The translations under genes and the position numbers were made by a program. Below, one piece after another: positions 1 to 8,341 of a stretch of 64,000 nt of DNA. How positions within the stretch are numbered: the first letter of the stretch is position 1; each line of letters starts with the position of its first letter. The notes beneath the pieces were generated by a model that ran no database searches, was not told where the DNA came from, and worked only from the letters and a program-made list of their open reading frames with translations. This DNA comes from Limnohabitans sp. Lineage in GTDB: Bacteria; Pseudomonadota; Gammaproteobacteria; Burkholderiales; Burkholderiaceae_C. The stretch is taken from NCBI GenBank assembly GCA_009693505.1, contig SHXD01000009.1, positions 1-64,000 on the forward strand, read 5' to 3'.

Positions 1-1100
1 GCCATGCGCTGCTCATACTTGTCTTGCTTGAGCTTGCCTTTTTTAACTTGCGATTCGTAATTTTTGCGAATGGTGGCAATGCCTCGGTCAAGGGCTTCTT
101 GTTTCATTTCGAGCATCTTGACGGGAATGCCAGCATTCAAGAAGTTCATGGAAATACCGCCGCCCATGGTGCCAGCACCGATGACTGCAACGGATGCAAT
201 GTTGCGCTTAGGCGTGTCTTCTGGCACGTCAGCAATTTTGGAAGCAGCTCTATCGGCCATGAAAATGTGACGCAGCGCACGCGATTCAGCCGTCATCATG
301 AGGTTGGTGAAAATTTCACGCTCCAAGACCATGCCGTCTTCGAACTTCTTCTTAGTTGCAGCCTCAACCGCATCGACACACTTAGGCGGTGCAGGGAAGT
401 TTTTGGCCATGCCTTTGACCATGTTGCGTGCGAATTGGAAATACGCATCGCCTTGTGGGTGTTTGCAAGGCAAGTTGCGAACCAATGGGAAAGGTGAACC
501 ATCGGCATGTTGGGCAGCCAATTCCTTGGCATAGGCCAATGCTTCTGCAGCCAAGGTCTCGACCGAAGTGGCCATGCGATCAAACAACTTCTGACCGGGC
601 AACATGGCCAACATTTCGCTGTTGATAGCCTCGCCACTGACAATCATGTTGAGGGCCGGCTCTACGCCCAATACTCGCGGCAATCTTTGTGTTGCACCGG
701 CACCAGGAATGAGGCCCAGCTTAACTTCAGGCAATGCCACCTTACAACCTGGCGCAGCCATCCGATAGTGACAACCCAAAGCCAACTCCACACCGCCGCC
801 CATGGCAACAGTATGCACAGCCGCCAGTACAGGTTTGGTTGAGTTTTCGCAAGCTCGAATGACACTCAGTAAGTTAGGCTCTTGAACTGCCTTGGAAGAG
901 CCAAATTCACGAATGTCTGCGCCGCCTGAAAAAGCTTTGCCGGCACCTGTGATGATGATGGATTTAACTGCTGCATCGGCATTGGCTTTGGTCAGACCGT
1001 CGGTAATGCCAACACGGGTTGAAAGTCCCAAGCCGTTAACAGGTGGGTTGGTCATTGTGATCACGGCCACATCGCCAATGATTTTGTATTCAGCTGTCAT
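1..1100 (-). CDS. 3-hydroxyacyl-CoA dehydrogenase / enoyl-CoA hydratase, FadB/FadJ type (3' end outside window)
   Basis: Multifunctional beta-oxidation enzyme that hydrates enoyl-CoA and oxidises 3-hydroxyacyl-CoA. The first 366 codons are visible; the gene runs off the left edge. The crotonase (enoyl-CoA hydratase/isomerase) part fills roughly residues 1-190, with the oxyanion-hole stretch SGGADIREF and the two catalytic glutamates in GGGVELALG and PEVKLGLIPGAG. The NAD-binding dehydrogenase part begins near residue 305 with VIGAGTMGGG. The ATG at 1098-1100 opens directly onto MTAEYKIIGDVAVITM, the usual crotonase N-terminus. It lies downstream of and in the same direction as the liv-type transporter, 147 bp away, behind a perfect palindrome at 1131-1156. 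Whether it acts on straight-chain or other acyl-CoAs cannot be told. Confidence 0.9.
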   Translation of the reverse strand, partial: MTAEYKIIGDVAVITMTNPPVNGLGLSTRVGITDGLTKANADAAVKSIIITGAGKAFSGGADIREFGSSKAVQEPNLLSVIRACENSTKPVLAAVHTVAMGGGVELALGCHYRMAAPGCKVALPEVKLGLIPGAGATQRLPRVLGVEPALNMIVSGEAINSEMLAMLPGQKLFDRMATSVETLAAEALAYAKELAAQHADGSPFPLVRNLPCKHPQGDAYFQFARNMVKGMAKNFPAPPKCVDAVEAATKKKFEDGMVLEREIFTNLMMTAESRALRHIFMADRAASKIADVPEDTPKRNIASVAVIGAGTMGGGISMNFLNAGIPVKMLEMKQEALDRGIATIRKNYESQVKKGKLKQDKYEQRM

Positions 1101-1130
1101 GCTGTTTTCCTCTAAGGTGGTGTCAGTCAC

Positions 1131-1156
1131 AAAAATAGAACGGGCGTTCTATTTTT
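1131..1156. promoter_or_regulatory. perfect 12+2+12 palindrome, candidate operator or terminator
   Basis: AAAAATAGAACG, two bases, then CGTTCTATTTTT: a perfect inverted repeat starting 31 bp upstream of the FadB/FadJ-type gene and 92 bp after the transporter operon. The core AGAACG-N2-CGTTCT has the shape of a TetR-family operator. TetR-type repressors (PsrA, FadP) are known to control fatty-acid degradation genes in proteobacteria, so control of the beta-oxidation gene is a reasonable inference. The flanking A and T runs would also let it act as an intrinsic terminator for the transporter transcripts, although most of the stem is A/T. The two roles are not exclusive. Confidence 0.6.
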
Positions 1157-1247
1157 TTCAATTCTAGGGGGTTTCACTCGTCGTGGATAGTGGGGATGTC
1201 GCTCATGGGACCAAGATCAAATCAGAGTCAAAGCGAAGCCTACAAAC

Positions 1248-1943
1248 CTAAACCTCAAGCCACTCCTTGCGGATGTAGTTATTTTCATTGAGTTCGGCAG
1301 GTGTGCCTTCAAAAACAATGCTGCCATGGCCCATGACCAAAGCACGGTCAGAAATTTTCATGGCGATGGTCAGTTTTTGTTCGATGAGTAGAACTGAAAT
1401 GCCCCTTTCTTTGAGCGTCTCCAAGTACTGCCCCACCAAGGCCACAATTTTAGGCGCCAATCCTTCTGTGGGTTCGTCGATGATGATGAGGTTGGGGTCG
1501 CCCATGAGCGTACGGCAAAGTGTGAGCATTTGTTGTTCTCCGCCAGACAGAACGCCGGCTTCTGTATGCTGACGCTCCAAAAGTCTGGGAAACATTTGGT
1601 ACATGTCATCGAATGACCAGCGGCTTCCTTTGCCAGAGCCTTTTTGCCCTAACAAAAGGTTTTGGTGTACGGTGAGTTTGGGAAAAATATCCCTGTTTTC
1701 TGGCACATAGCCAATGCCGAGATGGGCGATTTCAAAGGTCTTTTTACCTGCAATGGCTTGGCCATTCCAATCAATTTGGCCTTGACAATCGACCAAGCCC
1801 ATGATGGCTTTGGCCGTGGTTGATCGGCCAGAACCATTGCGGCCTAACAAGGCCACAATTTCACCAGGCTGAACCTTGAAACTCACGCCATGCAAGACGT
1901 GACTTTTGCCATAAAAAGCATGAAGGTTATCTATGTGCAACAT
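1248..1943 (-). CDS. livF: branched-chain amino acid-type ABC transporter ATPase (LivF-like)
   Basis: One of two ATPases driving the transporter at 1248-6454. Length 231 aa, normal for LivF. ABC signature LSGGEQQ is at residues 132-138 and Walker B LIIIDEP at 152-158. The Walker A loop reads GRNGSGRS (34-41): the normally invariant Lys is Arg (codon CGA, bases 1824-1826). A longer in-frame reading exists upstream, but the homologous N-terminus is MLHIDNLHAFYG, starting at 1943 one base after the livG stop, so translation is probably coupled. The symbol reflects family, not proven substrate; such systems carry branched-chain amino acids, amides, urea or small carboxylates. Confidence 0.88.
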   Translation of the reverse strand: MLHIDNLHAFYGKSHVLHGVSFKVQPGEIVALLGRNGSGRSTTAKAIMGLVDCQGQIDWNGQAIAGKKTFEIAHLGIGYVPENRDIFPKLTVHQNLLLGQKGSGKGSRWSFDDMYQMFPRLLERQHTEAGVLSGGEQQMLTLCRTLMGDPNLIIIDEPTEGLAPKIVALVGQYLETLKERGISVLLIEQKLTIAMKISDRALVMGHGSIVFEGTPAELNENNYIRKEWLEV

Positions 1944-1944
1944 G

Positions 1945-2715
1945 TCAGTGCCCTCCCACTTGCGCTTCGGCCGCGGGGGAGCCCAAATAGGCTTCTTGTA
2001 CCTTCTGATTGGAGCGAACGGCCTCGGGGGTGTCATAGGCGATGACTTCGCCGTATACCACCACGGCAATTTTGTCGGCCAAACCAAAAACCACACCCAT
2101 GTCATGCTCCACCGTGAGCAAAGTTTTGCCAACGGTCACTTGTTTGATCAAGCTGATGAAGCGCGTGGTTTCGCTTTTGCTCATTCCTGAAGTGGGTTCA
2201 TCTAGCAAAATGACATTGGACCCGCCGGCAATGGTGATGCCAATTTCCAGAGCTCGTTGTTCAGCATACGTGAGGTTAATGGCCAGAAGATCTCGCTTTT
2301 TGTCTAAGCGAATCATTTCCATGTACTTCTCTGCCAAGTCGTTGGCATCTTTGGTATCTGATAAAAATTTCAGAAATGTGTATTTATAGCCTGAGCTCCA
2401 AAGCACCGCGCATCTTAAATTCTCAAACACGCTGAGCTTGGGAAAAATATTGGTAATTTGAAAACTGCGTGACAAGCCCAGCCGGTTAATTTCGTAAGGT
2501 GTTTTGTTCTCAATGCGCTGGCCATTGAGCAGAATTTCACCACTGGTGGGGCCAAAGCGCCCGCTAATCAGGTTAAACAAGGTGGACTTTCCAGCGCCGT
2601 TCGGGCCAATGATGGCCACTCGTTCGCCGGTATTCACGGTTAGATTGATGCCACGAATAATTTCGGTTTTACCAAAATTTTTTCGTAAATCTTTGAGTTC
2701 AAGCGCATAAGACAT
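1945..2715 (-). CDS. livG: branched-chain amino acid-type ABC transporter ATPase (LivG-like)
   Basis: Second ATPase of the transporter, 256 aa. Walker A GPNGAGKS lies at residues 37-44 and Walker B VILLDEP at 168-174. The signature motif is unusual: LTYAEQR (148-154), where LivG proteins normally have an LSYGQQR-like sequence, so the signature glycine is Ala. The D-loop region reads TSGMS rather than the common AAGLN. The start codon overlaps the livM stop by one base (TAATG) and its stop is one base from livF. With Arg in the LivF Walker A, both nucleotide-binding subunits depart from consensus. Cytoplasmic, bound to the permease pair. Confidence 0.9.
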   Translation of the reverse strand: MSYALELKDLRKNFGKTEIIRGINLTVNTGERVAIIGPNGAGKSTLFNLISGRFGPTSGEILLNGQRIENKTPYEINRLGLSRSFQITNIFPKLSVFENLRCAVLWSSGYKYTFLKFLSDTKDANDLAEKYMEMIRLDKKRDLLAINLTYAEQRALEIGITIAGGSNVILLDEPTSGMSKSETTRFISLIKQVTVGKTLLTVEHDMGVVFGLADKIAVVVYGEVIAYDTPEAVRSNQKVQEAYLGSPAAEAQVGGH

Positions 2716-4001
2716 TACGCTGCCTCCCGACGTTTAATTTCTTTTTCAATTTCAACTTGGATGTCGCCCCATTCAATGAGGAACTGCCGCCGAACGGCTT
2801 CAAACAAGCCTAAACCAGTGAGCATGATAAAAAGGGATCCAAACCAACTGTCCACACCATTTGCGTTCAAGGTGACGCCCATGAAACTCATGGTATCGCC
2901 GAGCGTTGAATTGAGTTGCAGGTGGTAAATCATTTCAATCATGGCGCCCGCGCCCACCAGAGTGACCAGGCTAGTGACAAAAAGGCCCAAGTAACTCACC
3001 CATATTTGTTTGAGTTTTCCAAAAGAGGCAACGCGCAAGTTCATCATGATGAGGCTGGCAATTCCGCCCGGCGCATACATCACCATGAACAAGAACAAGA
3101 GACCCAAATAAAGCAACCAGGCTTTGGTAAATTCAGACAAAAGCACAAAAGCCAGCACCATCAAAATACCACCAATGATGGGGCCAAAAAAGAAGGTGGC
3201 GCCACCTAAAAATGTGAACAACAAATAACCGCCAGAGCGGCCGGCACCGACTACTTCGGCCGTCACAATTTCAAAGTTCAAAGCGCCTAATCCGCCCGAT
3301 ATACCGGCAAAAAAACCGGCAATGATAAAAGCAAAATAACGTACGCGTTGAGTGTTGTAACCAATGAACTCGACACGCTCGGGATTGTCACGAACAGCAT
3401 TCAAAATTCGGCCAAGAGGTGTTTGCGTAAACGCATACATGAGTGCCACACAAATGAATGTGTAAATAGCAATCAAATAATAAATTTGAATTTGCGGACC
3501 GAAGGTGATACCCCACACAGACTGACCGGCCACCCGGTTGCCAGAAATACCTGCTTCACCTCCAAAAAATTCAGAGAACATGAGGGACATGGCAAACACA
3601 AGCTCGGCCAAACCCAAAGTGATCATGGCAAAGGGGGTGCCCGCTTTTTTGGTGGTGACATAGCCCAGTAAAACTGCGAAGCCAATGCCAGCCAAGCCGC
3701 CCACCAAAGGGATCAGAGTGATAGGGATGTTGGTTTGTCCTGCAGTGACTGTATTTAAGGCATGAATGGCAACGAAAGAACCAAGTCCCGTATAAACAGC
3801 ATGACCAAAACTGAGCATGCCGCCCTGCCCGAGCAATATGTTGTAAGACAGACACGCAATGATGGCAATGCCCATTTGAGCCAATATGGTGCCCGACAAA
3901 TTACTGGTGAAGACCAAAGGGGCACAGATAAAGACAAATGCAAACAGGCTCCAAATGACCCATCGACCCACGTTGTAAGGTTTAAATTTGTAGGAACTCA
4001 T
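2715..4001 (-). CDS. livM: branched-chain amino acid-type ABC transporter permease (LivM-like), extended C-terminus
   Basis: Inner-membrane permease subunit, 428 aa. The LivM core is clear: the SYNILLGQGGMLSFGHA region near residue 50, the coupling segment TPLGRILNAVRDNPERVEFIG near 190, and MYAPGGIASL closing the core near residue 315. After this point, where most LivM proteins end, there are about 106 more residues (323-428) with two further hydrophobic segments and a charged tail ending EIEKEIKRREAA. E. coli LivM is similar in length because of extra sequence at the N-terminus, so the total length hides a different layout. It starts 4 bases after the livH stop. Confidence 0.88.
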   Translation of the reverse strand: MSSYKFKPYNVGRWVIWSLFAFVFICAPLVFTSNLSGTILAQMGIAIIACLSYNILLGQGGMLSFGHAVYTGLGSFVAIHALNTVTAGQTNIPITLIPLVGGLAGIGFAVLLGYVTTKKAGTPFAMITLGLAELVFAMSLMFSEFFGGEAGISGNRVAGQSVWGITFGPQIQIYYLIAIYTFICVALMYAFTQTPLGRILNAVRDNPERVEFIGYNTQRVRYFAFIIAGFFAGISGGLGALNFEIVTAEVVGAGRSGGYLLFTFLGGATFFFGPIIGGILMVLAFVLLSEFTKAWLLYLGLLFLFMVMYAPGGIASLIMMNLRVASFGKLKQIWVSYLGLFVTSLVTLVGAGAMIEMIYHLQLNSTLGDTMSFMGVTLNANGVDSWFGSLFIMLTGLGLFEAVRRQFLIEWGDIQVEIEKEIKRREAA

Positions 4002-4005
4002 CTCA

Positions 4006-5040
4006 TCATCCTTCTCGGGTACCTAATAGCCCCTTAGGACGAAAAATCAAAATCAGAACCAAGAACAAATAAGGCAGGATGGGTGCAACTTGTGAAACGG
4101 TAAGTTTGAGCAACGAGTTGTTAATCAGTGCCTCAGACAAATTAAAGCCTAAGCTATTTGCCACACTGATGAATGAGTAATCAAAGGCAATGGCAAAAGT
4201 TTGGATGACACCAATCAAGATGGAGGCCAAGAATGCGCCAGATAAAGAGCCCATTCCGCCAACGACTACCACTACAAAAATGACAGACCCAACAGTCGCG
4301 GCCATTGTGGGCTCAGTGACAAAAGTAGTGCCACCAATGACACCAGCTAACCCAGCCAAACCCGTACCAGCTCCAAAAACCAACATAAAGACACGCGGAA
4401 CATTGTGACCAAGAGATTCAACAGTTTCCGGATGCGTTAAGGCGGCTTGTATAACCAAGCCAACTCGAGTTTTCGTCAACAACAGCCAAAGTGAAAATAA
4501 CATCAAGAGTGCAACCAACATCATGAATCCACGGGTTGCAGGAAAAGGAGAACAGACTAAGCGAATCATTGCATCTGTGGTTTGACAAAACTCAGATGGA
4601 ACACCACCCCAAAAGAATTGAAGCCCATTGACAGAATGATTGACGATGGTGAAAGCAGCGCCTTGAAGTATATCGGGTGGGGGAAAGACAACAGCTATTC
4701 GACCCCAAATCAGTTGGACCAGTTCGTACACGATGTATGAAAGACCAAATGTAATTAGCAATTCAGGCACATGACCGAATTTGTGTACTTTGCGAAGAGT
4801 GAGCCGTTCAAAAATAACGCCGCATGCCCCAACCAATATCGGTGCTATCAATAATGCAGGCCAAAAACCAATCAAATTAGAAAGGGTGTGCCCAAAATAC
4901 GCACCCATCATGTAGAACGAAGCATGCGCAAAATTCAAAACACCCATCATGCTGAAAATCAATGTCAGTCCTGAGCTGAGCATAAAAAGCAACAACCCAT
5001 AGCTCATACCATTAAGCAATGAGATGATGAAAAACTCCAT
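4006..5040 (-). CDS. livH: branched-chain amino acid-type ABC transporter permease (LivH-like)
   Basis: Inner-membrane permease, 344 aa, longer than the roughly 290-310 aa usual for LivH. The N-terminal LivH signature is present (LLNGMSYGLLLFMLSSGLTL and MGVLNFAHASFYMMGAY), as is the coupling stretch KTRVGLVIQAALTHPETVESLG. The extra length lies between about residues 119 and 171, a loop that should face the periplasm and contains Cys152 and Cys163, which could form a disulfide. A strong hairpin at 5080-5112 separates it from the binding-protein gene. It pairs with LivM to form the channel. Confidence 0.88.
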   Translation of the reverse strand: MEFFIISLLNGMSYGLLLFMLSSGLTLIFSMMGVLNFAHASFYMMGAYFGHTLSNLIGFWPALLIAPILVGACGVIFERLTLRKVHKFGHVPELLITFGLSYIVYELVQLIWGRIAVVFPPPDILQGAAFTIVNHSVNGLQFFWGGVPSEFCQTTDAMIRLVCSPFPATRGFMMLVALLMLFSLWLLLTKTRVGLVIQAALTHPETVESLGHNVPRVFMLVFGAGTGLAGLAGVIGGTTFVTEPTMAATVGSVIFVVVVVGGMGSLSGAFLASILIGVIQTFAIAFDYSFISVANSLGFNLSEALINNSLLKLTVSQVAPILPYLFLVLILIFRPKGLLGTREG

Positions 5041-5079
5041 AAATTAACTTTCGGCCATACTAGGCAAAACATGAAAAAT

Positions 5080-5112
5080 GAAGGGCCCGCACCAACGATG
5101 GGCGGGCCCTTC
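5080..5112 (-). terminator. hairpin between binding-protein gene and livH, probable partial terminator
   Basis: Perfect 11-bp arms GAAGGGCCCGC and GCGGGCCCTTC enclose an 11-base loop. Read on the minus strand the stem is followed by ATTTTTC. It lies after the binding-protein gene (stop at 5219) and before livH (start at 5040). In many solute-transport operons a leaky terminator or mRNA-stabilising hairpin here keeps the binding protein in excess over the membrane parts; that role is inferred. Confidence 0.8.
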
Positions 5113-5218
5113 TTAAGAACTCAAAATACCAGTGCAAAAACTGATGCTGGAACCAAAACATCCAAGCGAAAGATCATCACATACTAGTTATAACTGACTC
5201 TTATATAGACATATGAGA

Positions 5219-6454
5219 TCAGGCTGGACGCTTCATCTGGCAACTTGTGGGAGTACTTGAGATGTAGTTTGGATACTGCTTGACGGGAATCATTGTCATG
5301 CCAGTATTTTCCATGCTGTAGCTGTATTTTTTATCAACCTTACCCCAGACGGTAATAAACAAAGCTTGCTGTAACTGGTGGTCTGTTTTTCGAACTTCAA
5401 TTTCTCCGTTAAAAACGCTATTGGTTTTCAGGCCAGAAAGTGCTGCAGCAACTTTGACGGGATCCGTTGATTTCGATTTGGCCATTGCTTCGCTCAAGGT
5501 CGTGTAGATATTGATAATCTGACCTGTGTAAAAGTCATCGTTTAACTTGGCTTTGTATTCATCTTGCCATTTGTCCATTTCGCCACCCATTCGGGCGTGC
5601 CCATTTCCAATTTGAAAAACACGGCCTTCGCCAGTTTTGCCCAATGCAGTAGGGGTACCTGTCACACTTGTATAGTATGTGTAGAAGTTGCCTGTGAAAC
5701 CGCCCTCGTTGGCAGCTTTAACAAAAAGCTGCAAGTCTGAGCCCCAGTTTCCTGTGACAATTGAATCTGCGCCTGATGCTTTAATTTTTGCTATGTAGGG
5801 TGCAAAGTCACGAACCTGACCTAATGGGTGTAAATCTTCACCCACAATTTGGATGTCTGGGCGCTTGCGGCTGATGCCCTCTTTAAAGAATTTTGCAACT
5901 TGATGACCATGAGAGTAGTTTTGGTTTAACAAGAAAACTTTTTTGGTTTCTGTTCGATCCTTCATGAATGTGGTCAGCCCCTCCATTTTCATGGAGGTGT
6001 CTGCGTCATAACGGAAGTGCCAGTAACTGCATTTGCTGTTGGTAAAATCTGGGTCAACAGCAGCGTAATTCAAGTAAATAATTTCTTTACCTGGGTTGCG
6101 TTCATTGTGTTTGTTAACAGCCTCAATAATCGCACCTGCCACGCCAGAGCCATTGCCTTGAGTGATGTAACGAATACCTTGATCGGTAGCTGCTTTCAAC
6201 GCGTTCAAACTCTCTGCAGGACTCAGTTTATTGTCGAAAGCAACAACTTCAAACTTCACCCCAGCAGGATTAGTTTTATTGAATTTCTCGGCAAAAAATT
6301 GGAAGCCCCTAAGCCCATTATTTCCCACAGGTCCTAGGAGCCCTGTTAAAGGATCGATATAAGCAATTTTGACTGTTTCGCCCTTTTGCGCAAAGGCACT
6401 GAATGCACACATTGCCAAAGTGGCAAAAGCGATTGAACGTACTACAAATTTCAT
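5219..6454 (-). CDS. periplasmic substrate-binding protein of branched-chain amino acid-type ABC transporter
   Basis: Family 1/LivK-type binding protein, 411 aa, delivering substrate to the LivHM-like permease. It has an export signal (MKFVVRSIAFATLAMCAFSAFA, cleavage probably after residue 22 before QKGETV). The mature start KIAYIDPLTGLLGPVG and the segment ITQGNGSGVAGAIIEAV are typical of the family. A GTG four codons upstream is possible, but the ATG at 6454 has GGAG at the right distance and gives a cleaner signal peptide. Cysteines occur in FTNSKCSYWHF and near the C-terminus (TSCQMKRPA). The ligand cannot be read from sequence; the acyl-CoA ligase and beta-oxidation neighbours suggest a carboxylate rather than an amino acid, which is only inference. 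Confidence 0.85.
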   Translation of the reverse strand: MKFVVRSIAFATLAMCAFSAFAQKGETVKIAYIDPLTGLLGPVGNNGLRGFQFFAEKFNKTNPAGVKFEVVAFDNKLSPAESLNALKAATDQGIRYITQGNGSGVAGAIIEAVNKHNERNPGKEIIYLNYAAVDPDFTNSKCSYWHFRYDADTSMKMEGLTTFMKDRTETKKVFLLNQNYSHGHQVAKFFKEGISRKRPDIQIVGEDLHPLGQVRDFAPYIAKIKASGADSIVTGNWGSDLQLFVKAANEGGFTGNFYTYYTSVTGTPTALGKTGEGRVFQIGNGHARMGGEMDKWQDEYKAKLNDDFYTGQIINIYTTLSEAMAKSKSTDPVKVAAALSGLKTNSVFNGEIEVRKTDHQLQQALFITVWGKVDKKYSYSMENTGMTMIPVKQYPNYISSTPTSCQMKRPA

Positions 6455-6493
6455 ATTGAGCTCCACTGTGATGAAAGAAATCTTAACGGCGAA

Positions 6494-6499
6494 ATCATA
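6494..6499 (-). promoter_or_regulatory. possible -10 element of the binding-protein gene
   Basis: TATGAT on the minus strand, about 40 bases before the start codon, inside ACTG-N6-CAGT-like symmetry. The expected -35 position (CCGACC) is a poor match, so an activator may be needed or the promoter may lie elsewhere. The rest of the 150-base gap between this gene and the ligase gene shows no other clear signal. Confidence 0.25.
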
Positions 6500-6604
6500 A
6501 CTGTTTTGTCAGTTTTTTCGGTCGGGGTTTGCCCTAGGCGCTATCGCACAGGCGACTGAGAACTTCCCAAAAAACCCACAAAAGGCTTCCTCAGTTGATT
6601 TCAC

Positions 6605-8233
6605 TCAAAGGTTTTGTAACTTGTAGTCTGCCAATTGAGTACGCAACTTGGTCTTCAACATTTTTCCTGTCGCACCTAAGGGTATTGCGTCAACAAAAAT
6701 GACATCATCAGGAATCTGCCACTTGGCTGTTTTTCCCTCATAAAACTTAAGCAAATCTGGTGCAGATAAAAGGGTACCCGGTTTTTTCACAACGCACACC
6801 ACCGGTCGCTCATCCCATTTCGGATGCGGCATGCCAATGCAAGCGGCCATCAATATATCCGGGTGCGCCATGGCAATGTTCTCAATGTCAATCGAGCTGA
6901 TCCATTCCCCGCCAGACTTGATCACATCCTTGCTGCGATCCGTAATTTGCATGAACCCGTCTTCGTCGATGGTGGCCACATCCCCTGTGGGAAACCAGCC
7001 GTCTAGCAGCGGAGAAGGCCCCTCTTGTTTGTAGTATTCACGAATGATCCATGGTCCCTTGACCAACAAATCGCCATAGGTTTTGCCATCGTGTGGCAAG
7101 GACTCTCCCGCCTCGTTCACAATTTTCATATCCACACCGAAAATGCTGCGCCCCTGCTTCAGTCGCAACTTCATTTGAGCCTCTTCGGGCAATTTAAGGT
7201 GCTTGTTCTTCAAGGTGCAAAGGGTTCCGAGAGGGCTCATTTCTGTCATCCCCCAAGCATGCAAAACATCGACGCCATAGGACTCACGGAAAGCATCAAT
7301 CATGGCCGGCGGACAAGCCGAGCCCCCAATGACCGTTCGCTTTAGAGAGGAGAAATTCAAACCATTGGGTTTCATGTGGCTCAACAGCATTTGCCAAACG
7401 GTGGGCACACCCGCTGCAAAGGTCACCTTTTCAGCCTCAATCAATTCATAGATCGATTTGCCATCCAATGCAGGACCCGGAAATACCAATTTTGCGCCGG
7501 TCATGGCCGCACTGTAGGGGATGCCCCACGCATTCACATGGAACATGGGCACAACCGGCAAAATCGAATCACGCGCTGAGATGCACATCACATCGGGCAA
7601 CGCCGCAGCATAGGCATGCAGCAGAGTGGAGCGATGGCTATAAAGCGCTGCTTTGGGATTGCCTGTCGTGCCGCTGGTGTAACACATGCTGGAAGCCGTG
7701 TTTTCATCCAGCTCCGGCCATGTGTAGTTCGTTGATTGGCCAGCAATCAAGGTCTCATAGCTGGTTAAATTGGGAATGCCTGAGTCAGTTGGCAACTTGT
7801 CTTCATCACACAGGGCCACCCAGCGCTTGATGGTGGTGCATTTGTCATGAACCGCTTGTACCAAAGGCAGAAAAGTCATGTCAAAGAACAGAATTTCGTC
7901 TTCTGCATGGTTGGCAATCCAAACCACTTGATCTGGATGCAACCTTGGATTCAAAGTATGAAGCACGCGCCCTGAGCCACTGACACCAAAATAAAGTTCA
8001 AGGTGCCTGTAGCCGTTCCATGCCAAAGTGGCAACGCGCGCGCCTTGGGCCGATTTCAAGCCATCTAGGGCATTTGCCATCTGTCTGGAACGATTTGCAA
8101 CATCCGCCCAGGTGTACCTGTGAACGTCACCTTCCACTCGCCTAGACACGACTTCGCCGTCGCCATGGTGCCGATTGGCAAATTCAATCAAGGAAGAAAT
8201 CAGCAAAGACTGCTGTTGCATAAGTCCAAACAT
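6605..8233 (-). CDS. AMP-dependent acyl-CoA ligase (FadD / 3-methylthiopropionyl-CoA ligase family)
   Basis: Activates a carboxylic acid to its acyl-CoA with ATP through an acyl-adenylate. Length 542 aa. The AMP-binding P-loop reads [16 protein letters not shown], the adenylate motif is [10 protein letters not shown], the hinge is [16 protein letters not shown], and the C-terminal catalytic Lys is in [11 protein letters not shown] longer frame begins at 8332, but the family N-terminus [19 protein letters not shown] starts at 8233 with GAGG eight bases upstream. This N-terminus resembles the DmdB-like and medium/long-chain ligase group, so substrate is uncertain. It lies upstream of the transporter and beta-oxidation genes in the same direction and diverges from selO. 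Confidence 0.88.
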   Translation of the reverse strand: MFGLMQQQSLLISSLIEFANRHHGDGEVVSRRVEGDVHRYTWADVANRSRQMANALDGLKSAQGARVATLAWNGYRHLELYFGVSGSGRVLHTLNPRLHPDQVVWIANHAEDEILFFDMTFLPLVQAVHDKCTTIKRWVALCDEDKLPTDSGIPNLTSYETLIAGQSTNYTWPELDENTASSMCYTSGTTGNPKAALYSHRSTLLHAYAAALPDVMCISARDSILPVVPMFHVNAWGIPYSAAMTGAKLVFPGPALDGKSIYELIEAEKVTFAAGVPTVWQMLLSHMKPNGLNFSSLKRTVIGGSACPPAMIDAFRESYGVDVLHAWGMTEMSPLGTLCTLKNKHLKLPEEAQMKLRLKQGRSIFGVDMKIVNEAGESLPHDGKTYGDLLVKGPWIIREYYKQEGPSPLLDGWFPTGDVATIDEDGFMQITDRSKDVIKSGGEWISSIDIENIAMAHPDILMAACIGMPHPKWDERPVVCVVKKPGTLLSAPDLLKFYEGKTAKWQIPDDVIFVDAIPLGATGKMLKTKLRTQLADYKLQNL

Positions 8234-8341
8234 AAACACCTCAAAAAATTGCAATAAACCGCTTTTTAGCACGTCTGCCAGATGGCCCCTCAAAACCAGT
8301 GCTGAAACAGGTGCATCCAAAGGCGAAGACAATAGCCCCCT

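Noticed and set aside
1944-2132. 63-codon N-terminal extension of the LivF-like frame
   Set aside because: It overlaps livG entirely, is rich in Trp and Pro, and family members start at MLHIDNL.
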